From NCBI RefSeq assembly GCF_024227435.1, contig NZ_CP100445.1, positions 1,609,369 through 1,673,368 of the forward strand: a stretch of 64,000 nucleotides of DNA. The letters are read 5' to 3'. The translations under genes were made by a program, and so were the position numbers. The number at the start of each line of letters is the position of its first letter. The stretch's first letter is position 1. This document shows positions 7,591 through 16,635 of the stretch, piece after piece. This DNA comes from Natrinema caseinilyticum. Its GTDB lineage: Archaea > Halobacteriota > Halobacteria > Halobacteriales > Natrialbaceae. The notes below the pieces were generated by a model that searched no databases, had not been told where the DNA came from, and saw only the letters and a list, made by a program, of their open reading frames with translations.

Positions 7591-9200
7591 CGATCCGAGA
7601 GCAGGTCGCACGAACGGTCGAACGCGGGACGAACGGAGACGACTCTCCCGTCGACGTCGGCCTCACGCTGCTCGCTGCTGCCATCGCAGCCGTTCTGGTC
7701 CTTCCGCTTTCCTGGCTCGTCGTCGACGCCGCCGGGCTCGGGTCTCGAGCGCTCGAACTGACCGTCGACTCCCAGACCGTCGAGGTGCTGCTCCGGAGCG
7801 TCGCGCTGGTCGCGGTGGTCACCGGCGCGAGCGTCGTCATCGGCGTCCCCCTCGCGGTGTTGACCGTTCAGGGAGAGATCCCGTTTCCTCGGTTCTGGAC
7901 CGTCCTCGCCGCACTGCCACTCGCCGTCCCGAGTTATCTCGGGGCGTTCGCGTTCGTCTCGGCGTTCGGACCACAGGGAGAGCTCGCCGACCTCCTCGCT
8001 CCGCTCGGCATCGACTCGATCCCGTCCGTCTACGGGTTCGCCGGGGCCGCGTTCGTGCTAACGCTGTACACCTACCCCTACGTGTTCCTGACGACGCGGG
8101 CGGCGTTGCTCTCGTTCGACGGGTCGCTCGTCGAGGCGGCGCGAACGCTCAACACCGGCCGTTGGGAGGCGTTTCGACGGGTCACGCTCCCGCAGATCCT
8201 TCCGGGGATCACGGCGGGCGCGCTGCTCGTGGCGCTGTACGCGCTCGCCGACTTCGGCACGCCAAACATCATGCGGGTCGAGGTGTTCACGCAGTTCATC
8301 TACGCTCGATACAACGCGTTCGCCCGCGACTACGCCGCGTTGCTGTCGCTCCAGTTGTTGACCGTGACGGCGATCATCCTCGCGATCGAATCCCGAATCG
8401 GCGTCGACGAGTCGGGAGCATACGAGAGCGGCGGGCACCGCGGCAGCGTCGACCTCGAGCTCGGAGCGTGGCGATACCCGGCGTTGTTGCTCCCGACCGT
8501 CGTCTCCGTGCTCGCGCTCGCGCTGCCGATCGCGATCTTCGGAATGTGGCTGTTTAGCGGTGGGCCGGGCTATCAAGTCGGACGGCTGACGTTCGAGTGG
8601 GAGTACGGTCTGAACTCGGCCTACGTCGCGCTGTTGGCCGCCGGAGCCTCCATCCTCGTCGCGCTGCCGATCGCGATCGCGTCGGCGACGGCCGATTCGC
8701 GGCTGGCGGCGCTGGCCGACCGCGCGCCGTACGTCGGGTACGCGACGCCCGGGATCGTCCTCGCGATCGCCTTACTCAGTTTCAGCCTCGACGTCATCCC
8801 CGCGATTTACAAGACGGTACCGCTGCTGGTGTTCGCGTACGTCGTCAGGTTCATGCCCCAGGCGATCGGGTCGATTCGGACGTCGACGCTGCAGGTGGAT
8901 CGACAACTCCTCGAGGCGGCCCGCACGCTCGGGCGCTCGCGATTGAGTACGTTCCGGGCGGTAACGCTGCCGCTTATCTTACCGGGAGTCGCAGCCGGGG
9001 CCGCGCTGGTGTTTCTCACGACGATGAAGGAACTGCCCGCGACGCTCATGTTGCGCCCGCTGGGATTCGAGACGCTGGTGACGTACATCTGGCGGGTCGA
9101 GGAAACCGGCCTGTACGGGCAAGCGGCGGTCCCGGCGCTCGTCCTGATCGTCGTCTCCGGCCTGTCGATGGCCGTGATGCTCGCACAGGAAGGGCGGTGA
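7587..9200 (+). CDS. Iron-type ABC transporter permease (FbpB-like, two fused halves)
   Basis: Integral membrane permease of 537 aa with about twelve hydrophobic segments in two homologous halves, as in FbpB/SfuB ferric permeases. Each half carries an EAA-type loop for the ATPase: EAARTLNTGRWEAFRRVTLPQILPG in the first and EAARTLGRSRLSTFRAVTLPLILPG in the second. The ATG overlaps the stop of the binding-protein gene by 4 bases, a sign of translational coupling. The usual third gene (FbpC ATPase) is absent; a large membrane glycosyltransferase follows after 21 bp. It should form the membrane channel for the substrate delivered by the lipoprotein at 6430. Confidence 0.92.
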   Translation: MTIREQVARTVERGTNGDDSPVDVGLTLLAAAIAAVLVLPLSWLVVDAAGLGSRALELTVDSQTVEVLLRSVALVAVVTGASVVIGVPLAVLTVQGEIPFPRFWTVLAALPLAVPSYLGAFAFVSAFGPQGELADLLAPLGIDSIPSVYGFAGAAFVLTLYTYPYVFLTTRAALLSFDGSLVEAARTLNTGRWEAFRRVTLPQILPGITAGALLVALYALADFGTPNIMRVEVFTQFIYARYNAFARDYAALLSLQLLTVTAIILAIESRIGVDESGAYESGGHRGSVDLELGAWRYPALLLPTVVSVLALALPIAIFGMWLFSGGPGYQVGRLTFEWEYGLNSAYVALLAAGASILVALPIAIASATADSRLAALADRAPYVGYATPGIVLAIALLSFSLDVIPAIYKTVPLLVFAYVVRFMPQAIGSIRTSTLQVDRQLLEAARTLGRSRLSTFRAVTLPLILPGVAAGAALVFLTTMKELPATLMLRPLGFETLVTYIWRVEETGLYGQAAVPALVLIVVSGLSMAVMLAQEGR

Positions 9201-9221
9201 TGCGCCCGTGAGACTCGAACG

Positions 9222-11228
9222 ATGAGGCGACGAACGTGGCGGGTCGCGGTCGTCGGTATCGCACTCGTCGGCGCTCTCGCCGTCTGGCTGCTCGAGACGT
9301 ACACGTTTCCGTACCACTCGCTCAACCACGACGAGGGGGTCTACCTCCAGCAGGCGGCGATGGTGCTTGACGGACAGCTCTTCGTTCGACCGCCCGTCGA
9401 GGACGTCTTTCGCCCCTGGTTCTTCGTCGAAGACGGGGACCGACTGTATCCGAAGTACGCGCCCGTCCCCGCGGCCATCTTCGCGCTCGGCGAACTCCTG
9501 GGCGGGTATCGACTCGCGCTTCCGGGTATCGCGGCCGCCATACTCGCGCTCGTCGCGCTGGTCGTTCGCGAGGTTTTCGATCGGCGGACCGGCATCGCGG
9601 CCGCCGTGATCGTGCTGTGTTCGCCGCTCTTTCTGATCGAATCGGCCGTTTTCATGCCGTACGCGCCGACGACGATGCTCAACCTGACCTTCGCCTACGG
9701 CTATCTCCGAGCCGACCGAACGGACGATCGACGCTGGGCCGCGGCGGCCGGCGCGGCCATCGGATTGGCGTTTTTCTCACGACCGTACACCGCCGTGCTG
9801 TTCGCCGCGCCGTTCGTCGTCCACGCGTGCTGGACCCTTCGGGGGGATTTCCGTCAGGCCCTTCCCAGACAGACCGCGACGGCGGCGTTCGGGCTGGCGG
9901 GCGTCGGACTCGCGCTGGGTTACAACGCCGTCGTGACCGGCTCGCCGCTCGTGTTCCCCTACGAGGCGTTCGCGCCGCTGGACGGCCTCGGCTTCGGTCG
10001 CCGGCAACTTCTCGGTCCCGGAATAGAATACACCGCGGGGCTGGCGCTGCGGTCGAACGCGCTGGTACTGGCGACGTTCGCCACCGGCTGGATCGCCGGA
10101 GGAATTCTCGGCGCCGTCGTCGCCGCCGTCGGGTTCGGGGTCGCCGTCCGCCGCGGCCTCTCGCCCCGCGAATCGATCATCGCCGGACAGGTCCTCACCA
10201 TCGCCGTCGGGAACGTCTACTTCTGGGGGAACCACAACATCCTCGGAGATCTCGATCGGGCCGGCGACGGCCTGATCGCCACGCACGGCCCGTACTACCA
10301 CTTCGATCTCCTGGTGCCGTTCGCGGCGTTCGCCGCCGTCGGTGCACTGGCGCTCGTCGCCGCCGCCCGACGGGCGACGGATCGGAATCTCGGCCCGCAA
10401 GCGGCACGCGTCACGCTCGTCGCCGCGGTGCTCGTGAGCGCGCTCGCAGTGGGCGCCGTCACCGCGGCGAACGTCGACGAGAAAATCGATCGAAACGCGG
10501 CGGTGACCGACACCTACGAGCGGGTCTACGAGCCACTCGAGGACGCGCCGAGCGAGCGGTCGGTCGTGTTCCTTCCGACGCCGTACGGGGACTGGCTCGC
10601 CCACCCGTTCCAGGCGCTTCGCAACGATCCGGACTTCGACGGGCAGCGGGTGTACGCGATGGACGAGCGGCCGTTCGCCGTCGTCGACGAGTATCCCAAC
10701 CGATCGCTGTACAGATTCGCGTATCGCGGCACCTGGGATCCGCCCGACGGGTCCCCGCGTGCGGCCCGACTGCAACCGGTCGATCACGTCGCCGGCTCGA
10801 CGGTCGGACTGAACGCCACCGTCGGCGTTCCGACGGCGGCGGAGAGCGTCACCGTGACCCTCACGACGGACGAGGGGAGTGCCACGTCCGTCCTGGAGAA
10901 CGTCTCGGATCGGACGAGCCTTCGGGTGATCGCCACCGACGGGGCAGTGCGATTGGGCGGGCCGGAGATCGGGGCCACCGAATCGCTCCCCCTCGACGAT
11001 CGCGACGACGTCGTGCTCGACGTGTTCGTCGACCGCGGGCTCGGCGGGAGCTTCAGCTATCGGCTCGAGGTCCCGGTTCGGACGGACGGCGAGACCGTCC
11101 GTGCGCTTTCGCCCAGGGTCGAGCGGTGTAGCGGAATCCGCGATTGCGGCGGCGAAGCGGCGTACATCCCCGAGCAGTCCCCGAACGGCGTGTTCGTCCG
11201 AACCGATATCGTCGTCGTCGAAGAGTAG
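9222..11228 (+). CDS. Membrane glycosyltransferase, GT39/ArnT-like (GT-C fold)
   Basis: Large membrane protein of 668 aa. The first half has about ten hydrophobic segments and an early luminal-loop motif HSLNHDEGVYLQQA (residues about 29-42), the acidic loop placed after the first helix in dolichyl-phosphate-sugar-dependent GT-C enzymes. The second half (from about residue 430) is a soluble extracellular domain rich in beta strands. Such enzymes use polyprenyl-phosphate-linked sugars on the outer face of the membrane. It follows the metal permease by 21 bp and likely shares its transcript, so it would be expressed with box 3. The nearby GT2 polyprenyl-phosphate sugar synthase could supply its donor. 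Sugar and acceptor are unknown. Confidence 0.8.
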   Translation: MRRRTWRVAVVGIALVGALAVWLLETYTFPYHSLNHDEGVYLQQAAMVLDGQLFVRPPVEDVFRPWFFVEDGDRLYPKYAPVPAAIFALGELLGGYRLALPGIAAAILALVALVVREVFDRRTGIAAAVIVLCSPLFLIESAVFMPYAPTTMLNLTFAYGYLRADRTDDRRWAAAAGAAIGLAFFSRPYTAVLFAAPFVVHACWTLRGDFRQALPRQTATAAFGLAGVGLALGYNAVVTGSPLVFPYEAFAPLDGLGFGRRQLLGPGIEYTAGLALRSNALVLATFATGWIAGGILGAVVAAVGFGVAVRRGLSPRESIIAGQVLTIAVGNVYFWGNHNILGDLDRAGDGLIATHGPYYHFDLLVPFAAFAAVGALALVAAARRATDRNLGPQAARVTLVAAVLVSALAVGAVTAANVDEKIDRNAAVTDTYERVYEPLEDAPSERSVVFLPTPYGDWLAHPFQALRNDPDFDGQRVYAMDERPFAVVDEYPNRSLYRFAYRGTWDPPDGSPRAARLQPVDHVAGSTVGLNATVGVPTAAESVTVTLTTDEGSATSVLENVSDRTSLRVIATDGAVRLGGPEIGATESLPLDDRDDVVLDVFVDRGLGGSFSYRLEVPVRTDGETVRALSPRVERCSGIRDCGGEAAYIPEQSPNGVFVRTDIVVVEE

Positions 11229-11387
11229 CGGACGCGAGCGGCGCGGCTCCAACGATCGGACGGAGCGGGATCCCCGGGGACCGGAGGAGTGAAAGCTCCG
11301 AGAGCCGCCCGGGCAGCCGTCTCGAGGGGCGGGCGACGGACACATTTCAGGCAATAGCGTTAGAGGCCGTCCGCTCCCAGCATACCT

Positions 11388-12428
11388 ATGACCACCGAGC
11401 GGTGCGGCCACGTGACGAACAGCAGCGGGGTCGACGACGCCGGTGCGGTCTGTTGCTGGCGACCGACGTGGAGAGACGATCGGTGTCTCTGGCACACCGA
11501 GTCCGTCGTGCCGACGACTGCCTACGAGCGGCAGGCGCCCGCGCCGGGCGAGCGCCTCGACGGGGCGAACTTCGAGGGAGCGCGGCTGAACGATACCTCG
11601 ATCCTCGCGGGACAGTCGCTCGTCGAGGCGGATTTTTCGAACGCGGTCGTAGACGACGCCGACCTCTCCGGGGCGGATCTCCGGCGCGCCACGTTTCGGG
11701 ACGTCGACGCCCACGGCGCGTCGTTTCGGGACGCCAACCTGCACGACGCCGTGTTCGTCTTCGCCGACCTCCGCGGTGCGGACTTCCGGGGCGCACGGCT
11801 CTACCGCGCGGGCCTGACCGACGTGCGGATCAACCTCGAGACGTCGTTCAGCGAGCGCGCGGTCTACGAGGCCGAGATCGACCGAGAACTGTCGGGCGAC
11901 AGCGCCGTAGAGCGTGCCGAATCCGCACAGTGGGTGTATTCGGAACTCCAGCGGCTCTACAGGGAGAACGCGTTCCCGAAGCAGGCGAACGCGTTTTACC
12001 TCCGAGAGATGGACTTTCGCCGCCGCGAGGCCTGGCGGACGGGAAACTACAGGCGCGCGATTCGGCTGGCGGGATCGCGCTGGGTCATGCGCTACGGGAC
12101 GAGTCCGTGGCGCGTCGTCGCGACCTCGGTACTGCTGATTCTCGTCTGTGCGGGGCTGTACCCACTGACCGGCGGCATCCAGGAGGTCGGGACCGAGACC
12201 GCCGTGACGTACGAGATCGACGACCCCACCGAGACGCCGAGTCGCGTCCTCGGGCGGGCGTACCTGAAGAGCCTCTACTTCAGCGTGATCACCTTCGCGA
12301 CGCTCGGCTACGGCGATATACAGCCGGTAGCGGGGATGGCTCGGGCCATCGCCGCGGCCGAAACCCTGCTCGGATCGCTACTGATGGCGCTGCTGGTCTT
12401 CGTCCTGACCCAGAGCGTTCGATACTGA
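11388..12428 (+). CDS. Pentapeptide-repeat / two-TM potassium channel fusion
   Basis: 346 aa. Residues about 50-140 are a run of pentapeptide repeats of the A(D/N)LxG/F type (LDGANFEGARLNDTSILAG, ADLSGADLRRATFRDV), which form a right-handed beta helix. A helical region follows (about 160-230), then TM1 (about 240-260), a pore loop with the K+ selectivity filter TLGYGD (residues 305-310) and TM2 at the C-terminus. The layout is that of a 2-TM K+ channel with an N-terminal cytoplasmic sensor or scaffold. The short Cys-containing N-terminus (CGH, CCW, CLWH around residues 6-34) may bind a metal. It is convergent with the GT2 gene and shows no operon partner. Channel activity is likely from the filter; what gates it is unknown. 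Confidence 0.88.
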   Translation: MTTERCGHVTNSSGVDDAGAVCCWRPTWRDDRCLWHTESVVPTTAYERQAPAPGERLDGANFEGARLNDTSILAGQSLVEADFSNAVVDDADLSGADLRRATFRDVDAHGASFRDANLHDAVFVFADLRGADFRGARLYRAGLTDVRINLETSFSERAVYEAEIDRELSGDSAVERAESAQWVYSELQRLYRENAFPKQANAFYLREMDFRRREAWRTGNYRRAIRLAGSRWVMRYGTSPWRVVATSVLLILVCAGLYPLTGGIQEVGTETAVTYEIDDPTETPSRVLGRAYLKSLYFSVITFATLGYGDIQPVAGMARAIAAAETLLGSLLMALLVFVLTQSVRY

Positions 12429-12476
12429 CCGTGCGCGAACGATGCGACGAACGACTGCTCCGACGTGCCCGGCCAC

Positions 12477-13223
12477 TCAGAATCGTTCCTCGAGACAGAC
12501 CGTGACGATCGACTTCGCAATCGCGGCGCCGCCCTCGATCGGGTCGAGTTTGGTCTCGCCGGCGCGTTCGCGGTACTCGATCGGGTGTTCGCGGACGTCG
12601 TAGCCTCTCAGTAGCGGCCGGATCAGGAGTTCCGCGGAGAGGCCGGTGTTTTCCGTCCATCGGATCGACTCGACGACCTCGCGGCGGTAGGCGCGCATTC
12701 CGGTCGTCGTGTCGTGGACGCGAGTGCCCATCAGGACGCTCGCGAGGGCGGCGAAGGCGTGGTTCCCGAACCGGTTGAACGCCGGCATCGCGTCGGCTCC
12801 GTGGTAGAGCCGGTCGCCGCTGACGACGTCGTAGCCCTCGTTGATCAACTCGAGGAACTCGGGGAGTTGCTCCATGGGATAGGTGTCGTCGCAGTCGGTC
12901 GTGACGACGACCGGCCTATCCGGCTCCAGGATCGCCGCGCGAACCGCGACGCCGTACCCCTGGGGGCGCTGTTCGACGACCGTCGCGCCGTGTTCGCGGG
13001 CGATTTCGGGGGTGCGGTCCGAGGAGCCGTCGACGCAGACGACCTCGGCCTTCCCGTCGGTGACGTCCTCGATATCCGATAGTACCGTGCCGATCGCCGC
13101 CTCCTCGTTGTAGGTTCCCATGACGACGCTGACGTCCTCGAACGTGTATTCCGCGTCGTGATCGCCGTGCTCGTCGCGCTCGTCGGTTCCGTCGGTCGCC
13201 TCGGTTTGCTCCCCGCTGCTCAT
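12477..13223 (-). CDS. Family 2 glycosyltransferase (dolichyl/polyprenyl-phosphate sugar synthase type)
   Basis: Cytosolic GT-A enzyme of the DPM1-like group, 248 aa. After an acidic 30-residue N-terminus come VSVVMGTYNEEAAIG, the nucleotide-binding CVDGSSDRT, the metal-binding TDCDDTYP and the later GMRAYRREVV. No C-terminal membrane helices are seen, so it is the soluble form. Such enzymes load one sugar from an NDP-sugar onto polyprenyl phosphate, giving the donor used by GT-C enzymes such as the one at 9222. Metal box 4 lies 32 bp upstream of its ATG, so it may be co-regulated with the uptake operon. It is divergent from the P450 gene. Confidence 0.9.
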   Translation of the reverse strand: MSSGEQTEATDGTDERDEHGDHDAEYTFEDVSVVMGTYNEEAAIGTVLSDIEDVTDGKAEVVCVDGSSDRTPEIAREHGATVVEQRPQGYGVAVRAAILEPDRPVVVTTDCDDTYPMEQLPEFLELINEGYDVVSGDRLYHGADAMPAFNRFGNHAFAALASVLMGTRVHDTTTGMRAYRREVVESIRWTENTGLSAELLIRPLLRGYDVREHPIEYRERAGETKLDPIEGGAAIAKSIVTVCLEERF

Positions 13224-13254
13224 TGGTGGAATTCGCCGCCCGCCGCACTTATGC

Positions 13255-13272
13255 GTTTAGGTTTGCCTAAAA
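13255..13272. promoter_or_regulatory. DtxR/IdeR-type operator, box 4
   Basis: GTTTAGGTTTGCCTAAAA lies in the 190-bp gap between the GT2 gene (minus strand) and the P450 gene (plus strand). Read towards the GT2 gene, it is just upstream of a TATA-like GCATAAGTG, so it covers the BRE region and not the TATA-to-start spacer. A bound regulator could block or help initiation here. For the P450 gene it is about 80 bp before the TATAAA at 13354-13359. Confidence 0.7.
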
Positions 13273-13414
13273 TGATGTCTCGAAAGTATCACGATGCCGC
13301 CGGGGCACACCGGTTACGCAGACGGGACGAGGCCGACGACTAGTACTCGACTGTATAAACCCGCCCGAATCAGAGGCGGAACCTGTAGGGAATCGTGTGA
13401 CGAACCCACAACCC

Positions 13415-14653
13415 ATGAGCGCCGGAGGACCTGGCGGCTGGATACCGCTACCGGAGCCGCTTTCGAGTCGTGACGGAAACCTCGAGCCGTTCGACTGGTT
13501 TCGAACGCAACGATCGGCACACGATCTCCGCTGGGATCCGGAACGGGAGTGCTGGGACGTCTTCACGTACGAGGCAGTCGAGCAGGTACTGTCGGACGCC
13601 GAGACGTTCGCCAACGAGCCGATCATGGGGCAGAACACGACGTTCAAGGATACGTTGCTGGCACTCGATCCGCCGGAGCACACCGAGAAACGATCGCTCG
13701 TCGAGGAGCACTTCTCATACGAGGCAGTCCAACGCTACGAGGACGACATCAGGGCGAGTGCCGACCGGTTGCTCGAGGACGCGATGGACGGTCAGTCGGG
13801 ACAGTTCGATCTCGTCTCGTCGTTCGCCTATCCGTTGCCGATTTCGACCATCGCGGGGATCCTCGGGGCGTCCGAAGACGTTCGTGAGCGACTCAAGGCG
13901 GTGAGCGACGAGGCGGTGGCGGCCCCCGACTTGAGCGAGTTCGACGACGCAGACCAGTTCGTGGAAGACCAGGCCGAGGCCGTGTTCGGCATCGGCCAGT
14001 TGGTCAACGACGTCATTCTCGAGAAACGCGAGGACCCGGGCGACGATCTGGTCTCGGATCTCGCCGGATCGGACCACGGGCTCTCACACTACGAATTGCT
14101 CCGCCTGTGCGGGCTGTTGATGGTGGCCGGCCACGTCACCACCACGAACCTGATCGGGAACACGGTGCGGTGTCTGGCCGCCCGACCCGACGCGCTCGAG
14201 GCAGTGAAAGGAGCTATCGGGGATGGAGACGAGGAGCCCATCCATCGCACCGTGGAGGAGGTTCTCCGCTATCGCTCGCCAGTACAGCTAGCAGTCCGCG
14301 TCGCCACGGAAGACACCGCGGTCGCCGGACGATCGATCAGCGAGGGCGAGCCGGTCGTGGCATGGATTCAGGCCGCGAACCGGGATCCGGCGGTGTTCGA
14401 CGACCCGGACACGTTCGATCACACCCGCGCTCCCAACCCGAACATCGCCTTCGGACGGGGACCGCACACGTGTCTGGGGGCCCACCTGGCGAAACTCGAG
14501 GGACGGGTCACGACCAAGGTGCTGTTCCAGCGAGTCGAGTCACTGGAGGTGATCGATACGACGCACGAACCCGTCGAGGCCCCGTTCCTGCACGGCGTCC
14601 GGGAACTGCCAGTCAGGTACGAGTGTGCCACTGGCAGGGCAGATACCTCCTGA
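13415..14653 (+). CDS. Cytochrome P450
   Basis: Soluble heme-thiolate monooxygenase of the bacterial class, 412 aa from the ATG at 13415 (418 aa from GTG 13397). The I-helix oxygen-binding motif AGHVTTTN, the K-helix ExxR (EEVLR) and the heme loop FGRGPHTCLGAH are all present; the proximal Cys is residue 353 in the ATG numbering. A TATAAA box at 13354-13359 supports transcription from about 13382, which would keep both starts. No ferredoxin or reductase gene is adjacent, so electrons come from partners encoded elsewhere. The substrate is unknown. It stands divergent to the metal-box-controlled GT2 gene; a link through heme or iron is only a thought. Confidence 0.95.
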   Translation: MSAGGPGGWIPLPEPLSSRDGNLEPFDWFRTQRSAHDLRWDPERECWDVFTYEAVEQVLSDAETFANEPIMGQNTTFKDTLLALDPPEHTEKRSLVEEHFSYEAVQRYEDDIRASADRLLEDAMDGQSGQFDLVSSFAYPLPISTIAGILGASEDVRERLKAVSDEAVAAPDLSEFDDADQFVEDQAEAVFGIGQLVNDVILEKREDPGDDLVSDLAGSDHGLSHYELLRLCGLLMVAGHVTTTNLIGNTVRCLAARPDALEAVKGAIGDGDEEPIHRTVEEVLRYRSPVQLAVRVATEDTAVAGRSISEGEPVVAWIQAANRDPAVFDDPDTFDHTRAPNPNIAFGRGPHTCLGAHLAKLEGRVTTKVLFQRVESLEVIDTTHEPVEAPFLHGVRELPVRYECATGRADTS

Positions 14654-14699
14654 TACTGTCGGAGAGACGCGTCGACGACCGACGTTCGGGCGTTCACAG

Positions 14700-15617
14700 C
14701 TACGTCGGACCGACGACCGGCCCCGTTCCGTCTCGGTAGCGAAGCAACGCTCGTTCCTTCGATTTGGCTTCGAGCATCACGTCCGCGCCGTCGAGAAGCC
14801 AGTCGGGAACCGACGAGACGTACTCGGCGTGCGCCTGTGGACGCACGTCCTGCCCGTATAGCCGTGCCGGCTCGGAGTAGTGCGCGACCGGTCGCACGTC
14901 GCCCCACGTTTGCGCAGCCAGTTCGAAGGCCTCTCTGTACGTGAGTCCCCCACTCGTGAACTGGTGGTGATGGTAATCGAAGACGACGGGCACCTCGAGT
15001 GGTTCTGCGACCGCCTCGACCAGTTCGGGGACGCTCCAGAGCCCCTCCTTGTCGTCGTTTTCGACGGTGAGGCGCTTGCGGGCGGCGGGCGAGAGGCTGT
15101 TTACGGCTTCCCGGAAGTGAGCGGCCGTTGCCGCCTTGTCGTCGTAGTGGGCTCCGATGTGAACGTTGATGCTGTAGTACGGCGTTCGGGGGAGGCCGAT
15201 CAAGTCGAGCCACGAGCCGTGGACTTCGAGGTCTCGAATCGAGTTCTCGACGGTCTCCGCCGACTCACTGGCGAGTTTGCACCAGTGGCTCGGGTGAAAC
15301 GTAAATCGCACGTCGTTGTCTCGAATAAGCTGGCCACAGTCGGCGGCGATTCGGGCTATCTCCTCGTAGTCGGGGAGGTCGGTCAGTTCGAACTGGGAGT
15401 TCCACGGCACCAACTCCGACGTACAGCGATAGAAGGAGATGTCGTGGTCTACGTTCCAGCGCAAAATCTCAGACAGGTCGGCGAAGTTCTGAACAGCGAG
15501 TTCGGATGCGTAGGCTACGCCCCGTGACTCCCAGGTCTTCCGTTGCATCCCGCGATTGCATCGTAGCGGCGGGTCGTGTTCTCTCAACGTGAGATTCATA
15601 CAGGCGTAACCCAACAT
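14700..15617 (-). CDS. uvsE: UV-damage endonuclease UvsE/UVDE
   Basis: DNA repair endonuclease of the UVDE TIM-barrel family. It nicks 5' of pyrimidine dimers and other lesions. The N-terminus LGYACMNLTL is the family start, and later blocks ISFYRCTSELVPWNS, FHPSHWCKLAS, INVHIGAHYDDK, LTVENDDKEG and FDYHHHQF carry the metal-binding His, Glu and Asp residues. The ATG at 15617 gives 305 aa and fits the family start; an upstream ATG at 15656 would add 13 residues not expected in the family. Its 3' end faces the P450 gene (46 bp between the stops). It adds a photoproduct-repair route suited to a sun-exposed habitat. Confidence 0.93.
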   Translation of the reverse strand: MLGYACMNLTLREHDPPLRCNRGMQRKTWESRGVAYASELAVQNFADLSEILRWNVDHDISFYRCTSELVPWNSQFELTDLPDYEEIARIAADCGQLIRDNDVRFTFHPSHWCKLASESAETVENSIRDLEVHGSWLDLIGLPRTPYYSINVHIGAHYDDKAATAAHFREAVNSLSPAARKRLTVENDDKEGLWSVPELVEAVAEPLEVPVVFDYHHHQFTSGGLTYREAFELAAQTWGDVRPVAHYSEPARLYGQDVRPQAHAEYVSSVPDWLLDGADVMLEAKSKERALLRYRDGTGPVVGPT

Positions 15618-15911
15618 CGGTGTAGCGTCTAATTCGTGCCCTGTGTAGATAACCACACGGACGAACCGAACCCGCTTCCGGCGGAAGTCAGTCTGCGGTG
15701 AGACGGGACCACGACCGTCTCCAGACTCTCGAGGCCAAAACGCTCGGGGACGCCGTCCATCGAGGGGCGGTCCGAGGACGGGCCGACCAAGCCGCTGCCC
15801 GATTCGTGCCCTGTCTCTTCCACGCGCCGAATCAGCGGCCGAGAATCTGTCAGAGTGCGCCTGCTAAACGCGGAAGATCTGGTCTGCACGAGGACCCTGC
15901 GTGATTCGAAG

Positions 15912-16550
15912 TCAGTACACGATGTCCCACATCGGCGTCAGCGTGATCGACTCGATATCTTCGCGATCGATATCCGTCTCGAGTTCATTTTCGCTCACCA
16001 ACCGCAATACTGCCCCGCGATCGGCGTGGATCGGTTCGGCACTCGCCGCGAAGTACTCCGAGCGTCCGTCGTCCGCCGAGACTTCGACACGTAACTCCGC
16101 GCCCTCATCGTCACGGGTCCACTGATGGTCGACGTACGTCTCCCAGCACTCGCTACAGACGTCTTCGAGCTGCTCCTCGAGGTTCCCGGTGAACGAATCC
16201 GGTTCGAACGGCAAGGAATGGTGCAACACGTTTCGACAGACCGGCTCGGCTTGAACGATCGCGTCGTCCTGGTCCCTGCCGTATAGAACCAGGCAGCCAT
16301 CGACGCACGCGATGGAATCGCCGTCGAAATCGGCAATCGGCTGGTCGAGTCCGTTCAGGCAATGGCTACACGTGATGTCTTCCGCCGTCACGTCCTCGTG
16401 TAATTCGAAATGTCTGTCCTCGATCGGTAATCGGACCGCATCACAGAGGCTCGACCACCCAAATCCGGTGTCTGGAGGGACGTGATTGTCGTAGAACACG
16501 TGTGTGAGACCGTCGTCAGTGGTCCAGCAGTAGGGAATCGGATGGTACAT
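15912..16550 (-). CDS. Uncharacterised Cys-rich acidic protein
   Basis: No family recognised. The ATG at 16550 gives 212 aa. I prefer it over the ATG at 16601 because an AT-rich TATA-like stretch (about 16570-16585) lies 25-30 bp upstream, which would make a near-leaderless mRNA. The protein is acidic and has several Cys groups (CSHC, CVDGC, CRNVLHH, CSECW) that could form one or two structural zinc sites. No signal peptide or membrane helix is seen. It lies 85 bp beyond the stop of the GMC oxidoreductase on the same strand but has its own likely promoter. Codon use is slightly less GC-biased than its neighbours, which may mean it was acquired. Confidence 0.72.
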   Translation of the reverse strand: MYHPIPYCWTTDDGLTHVFYDNHVPPDTGFGWSSLCDAVRLPIEDRHFELHEDVTAEDITCSHCLNGLDQPIADFDGDSIACVDGCLVLYGRDQDDAIVQAEPVCRNVLHHSLPFEPDSFTGNLEEQLEDVCSECWETYVDHQWTRDDEGAELRVEVSADDGRSEYFAASAEPIHADRGAVLRLVSENELETDIDREDIESITLTPMWDIVY

Positions 16551-16635
16551 AGTGATACATCCGGGTACGAGGATATAAAAATAATTCAGTCGGCCAATCA
16601 CACAACAGACGGCCTGTCGGTAGCGATTCTGCGGC

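Noticed and set aside
9777-11744. 655-codon minus-strand frame across the membrane glycosyltransferase and channel gene
   Set aside because: It spans two real genes and their gap, with shadow-type composition.
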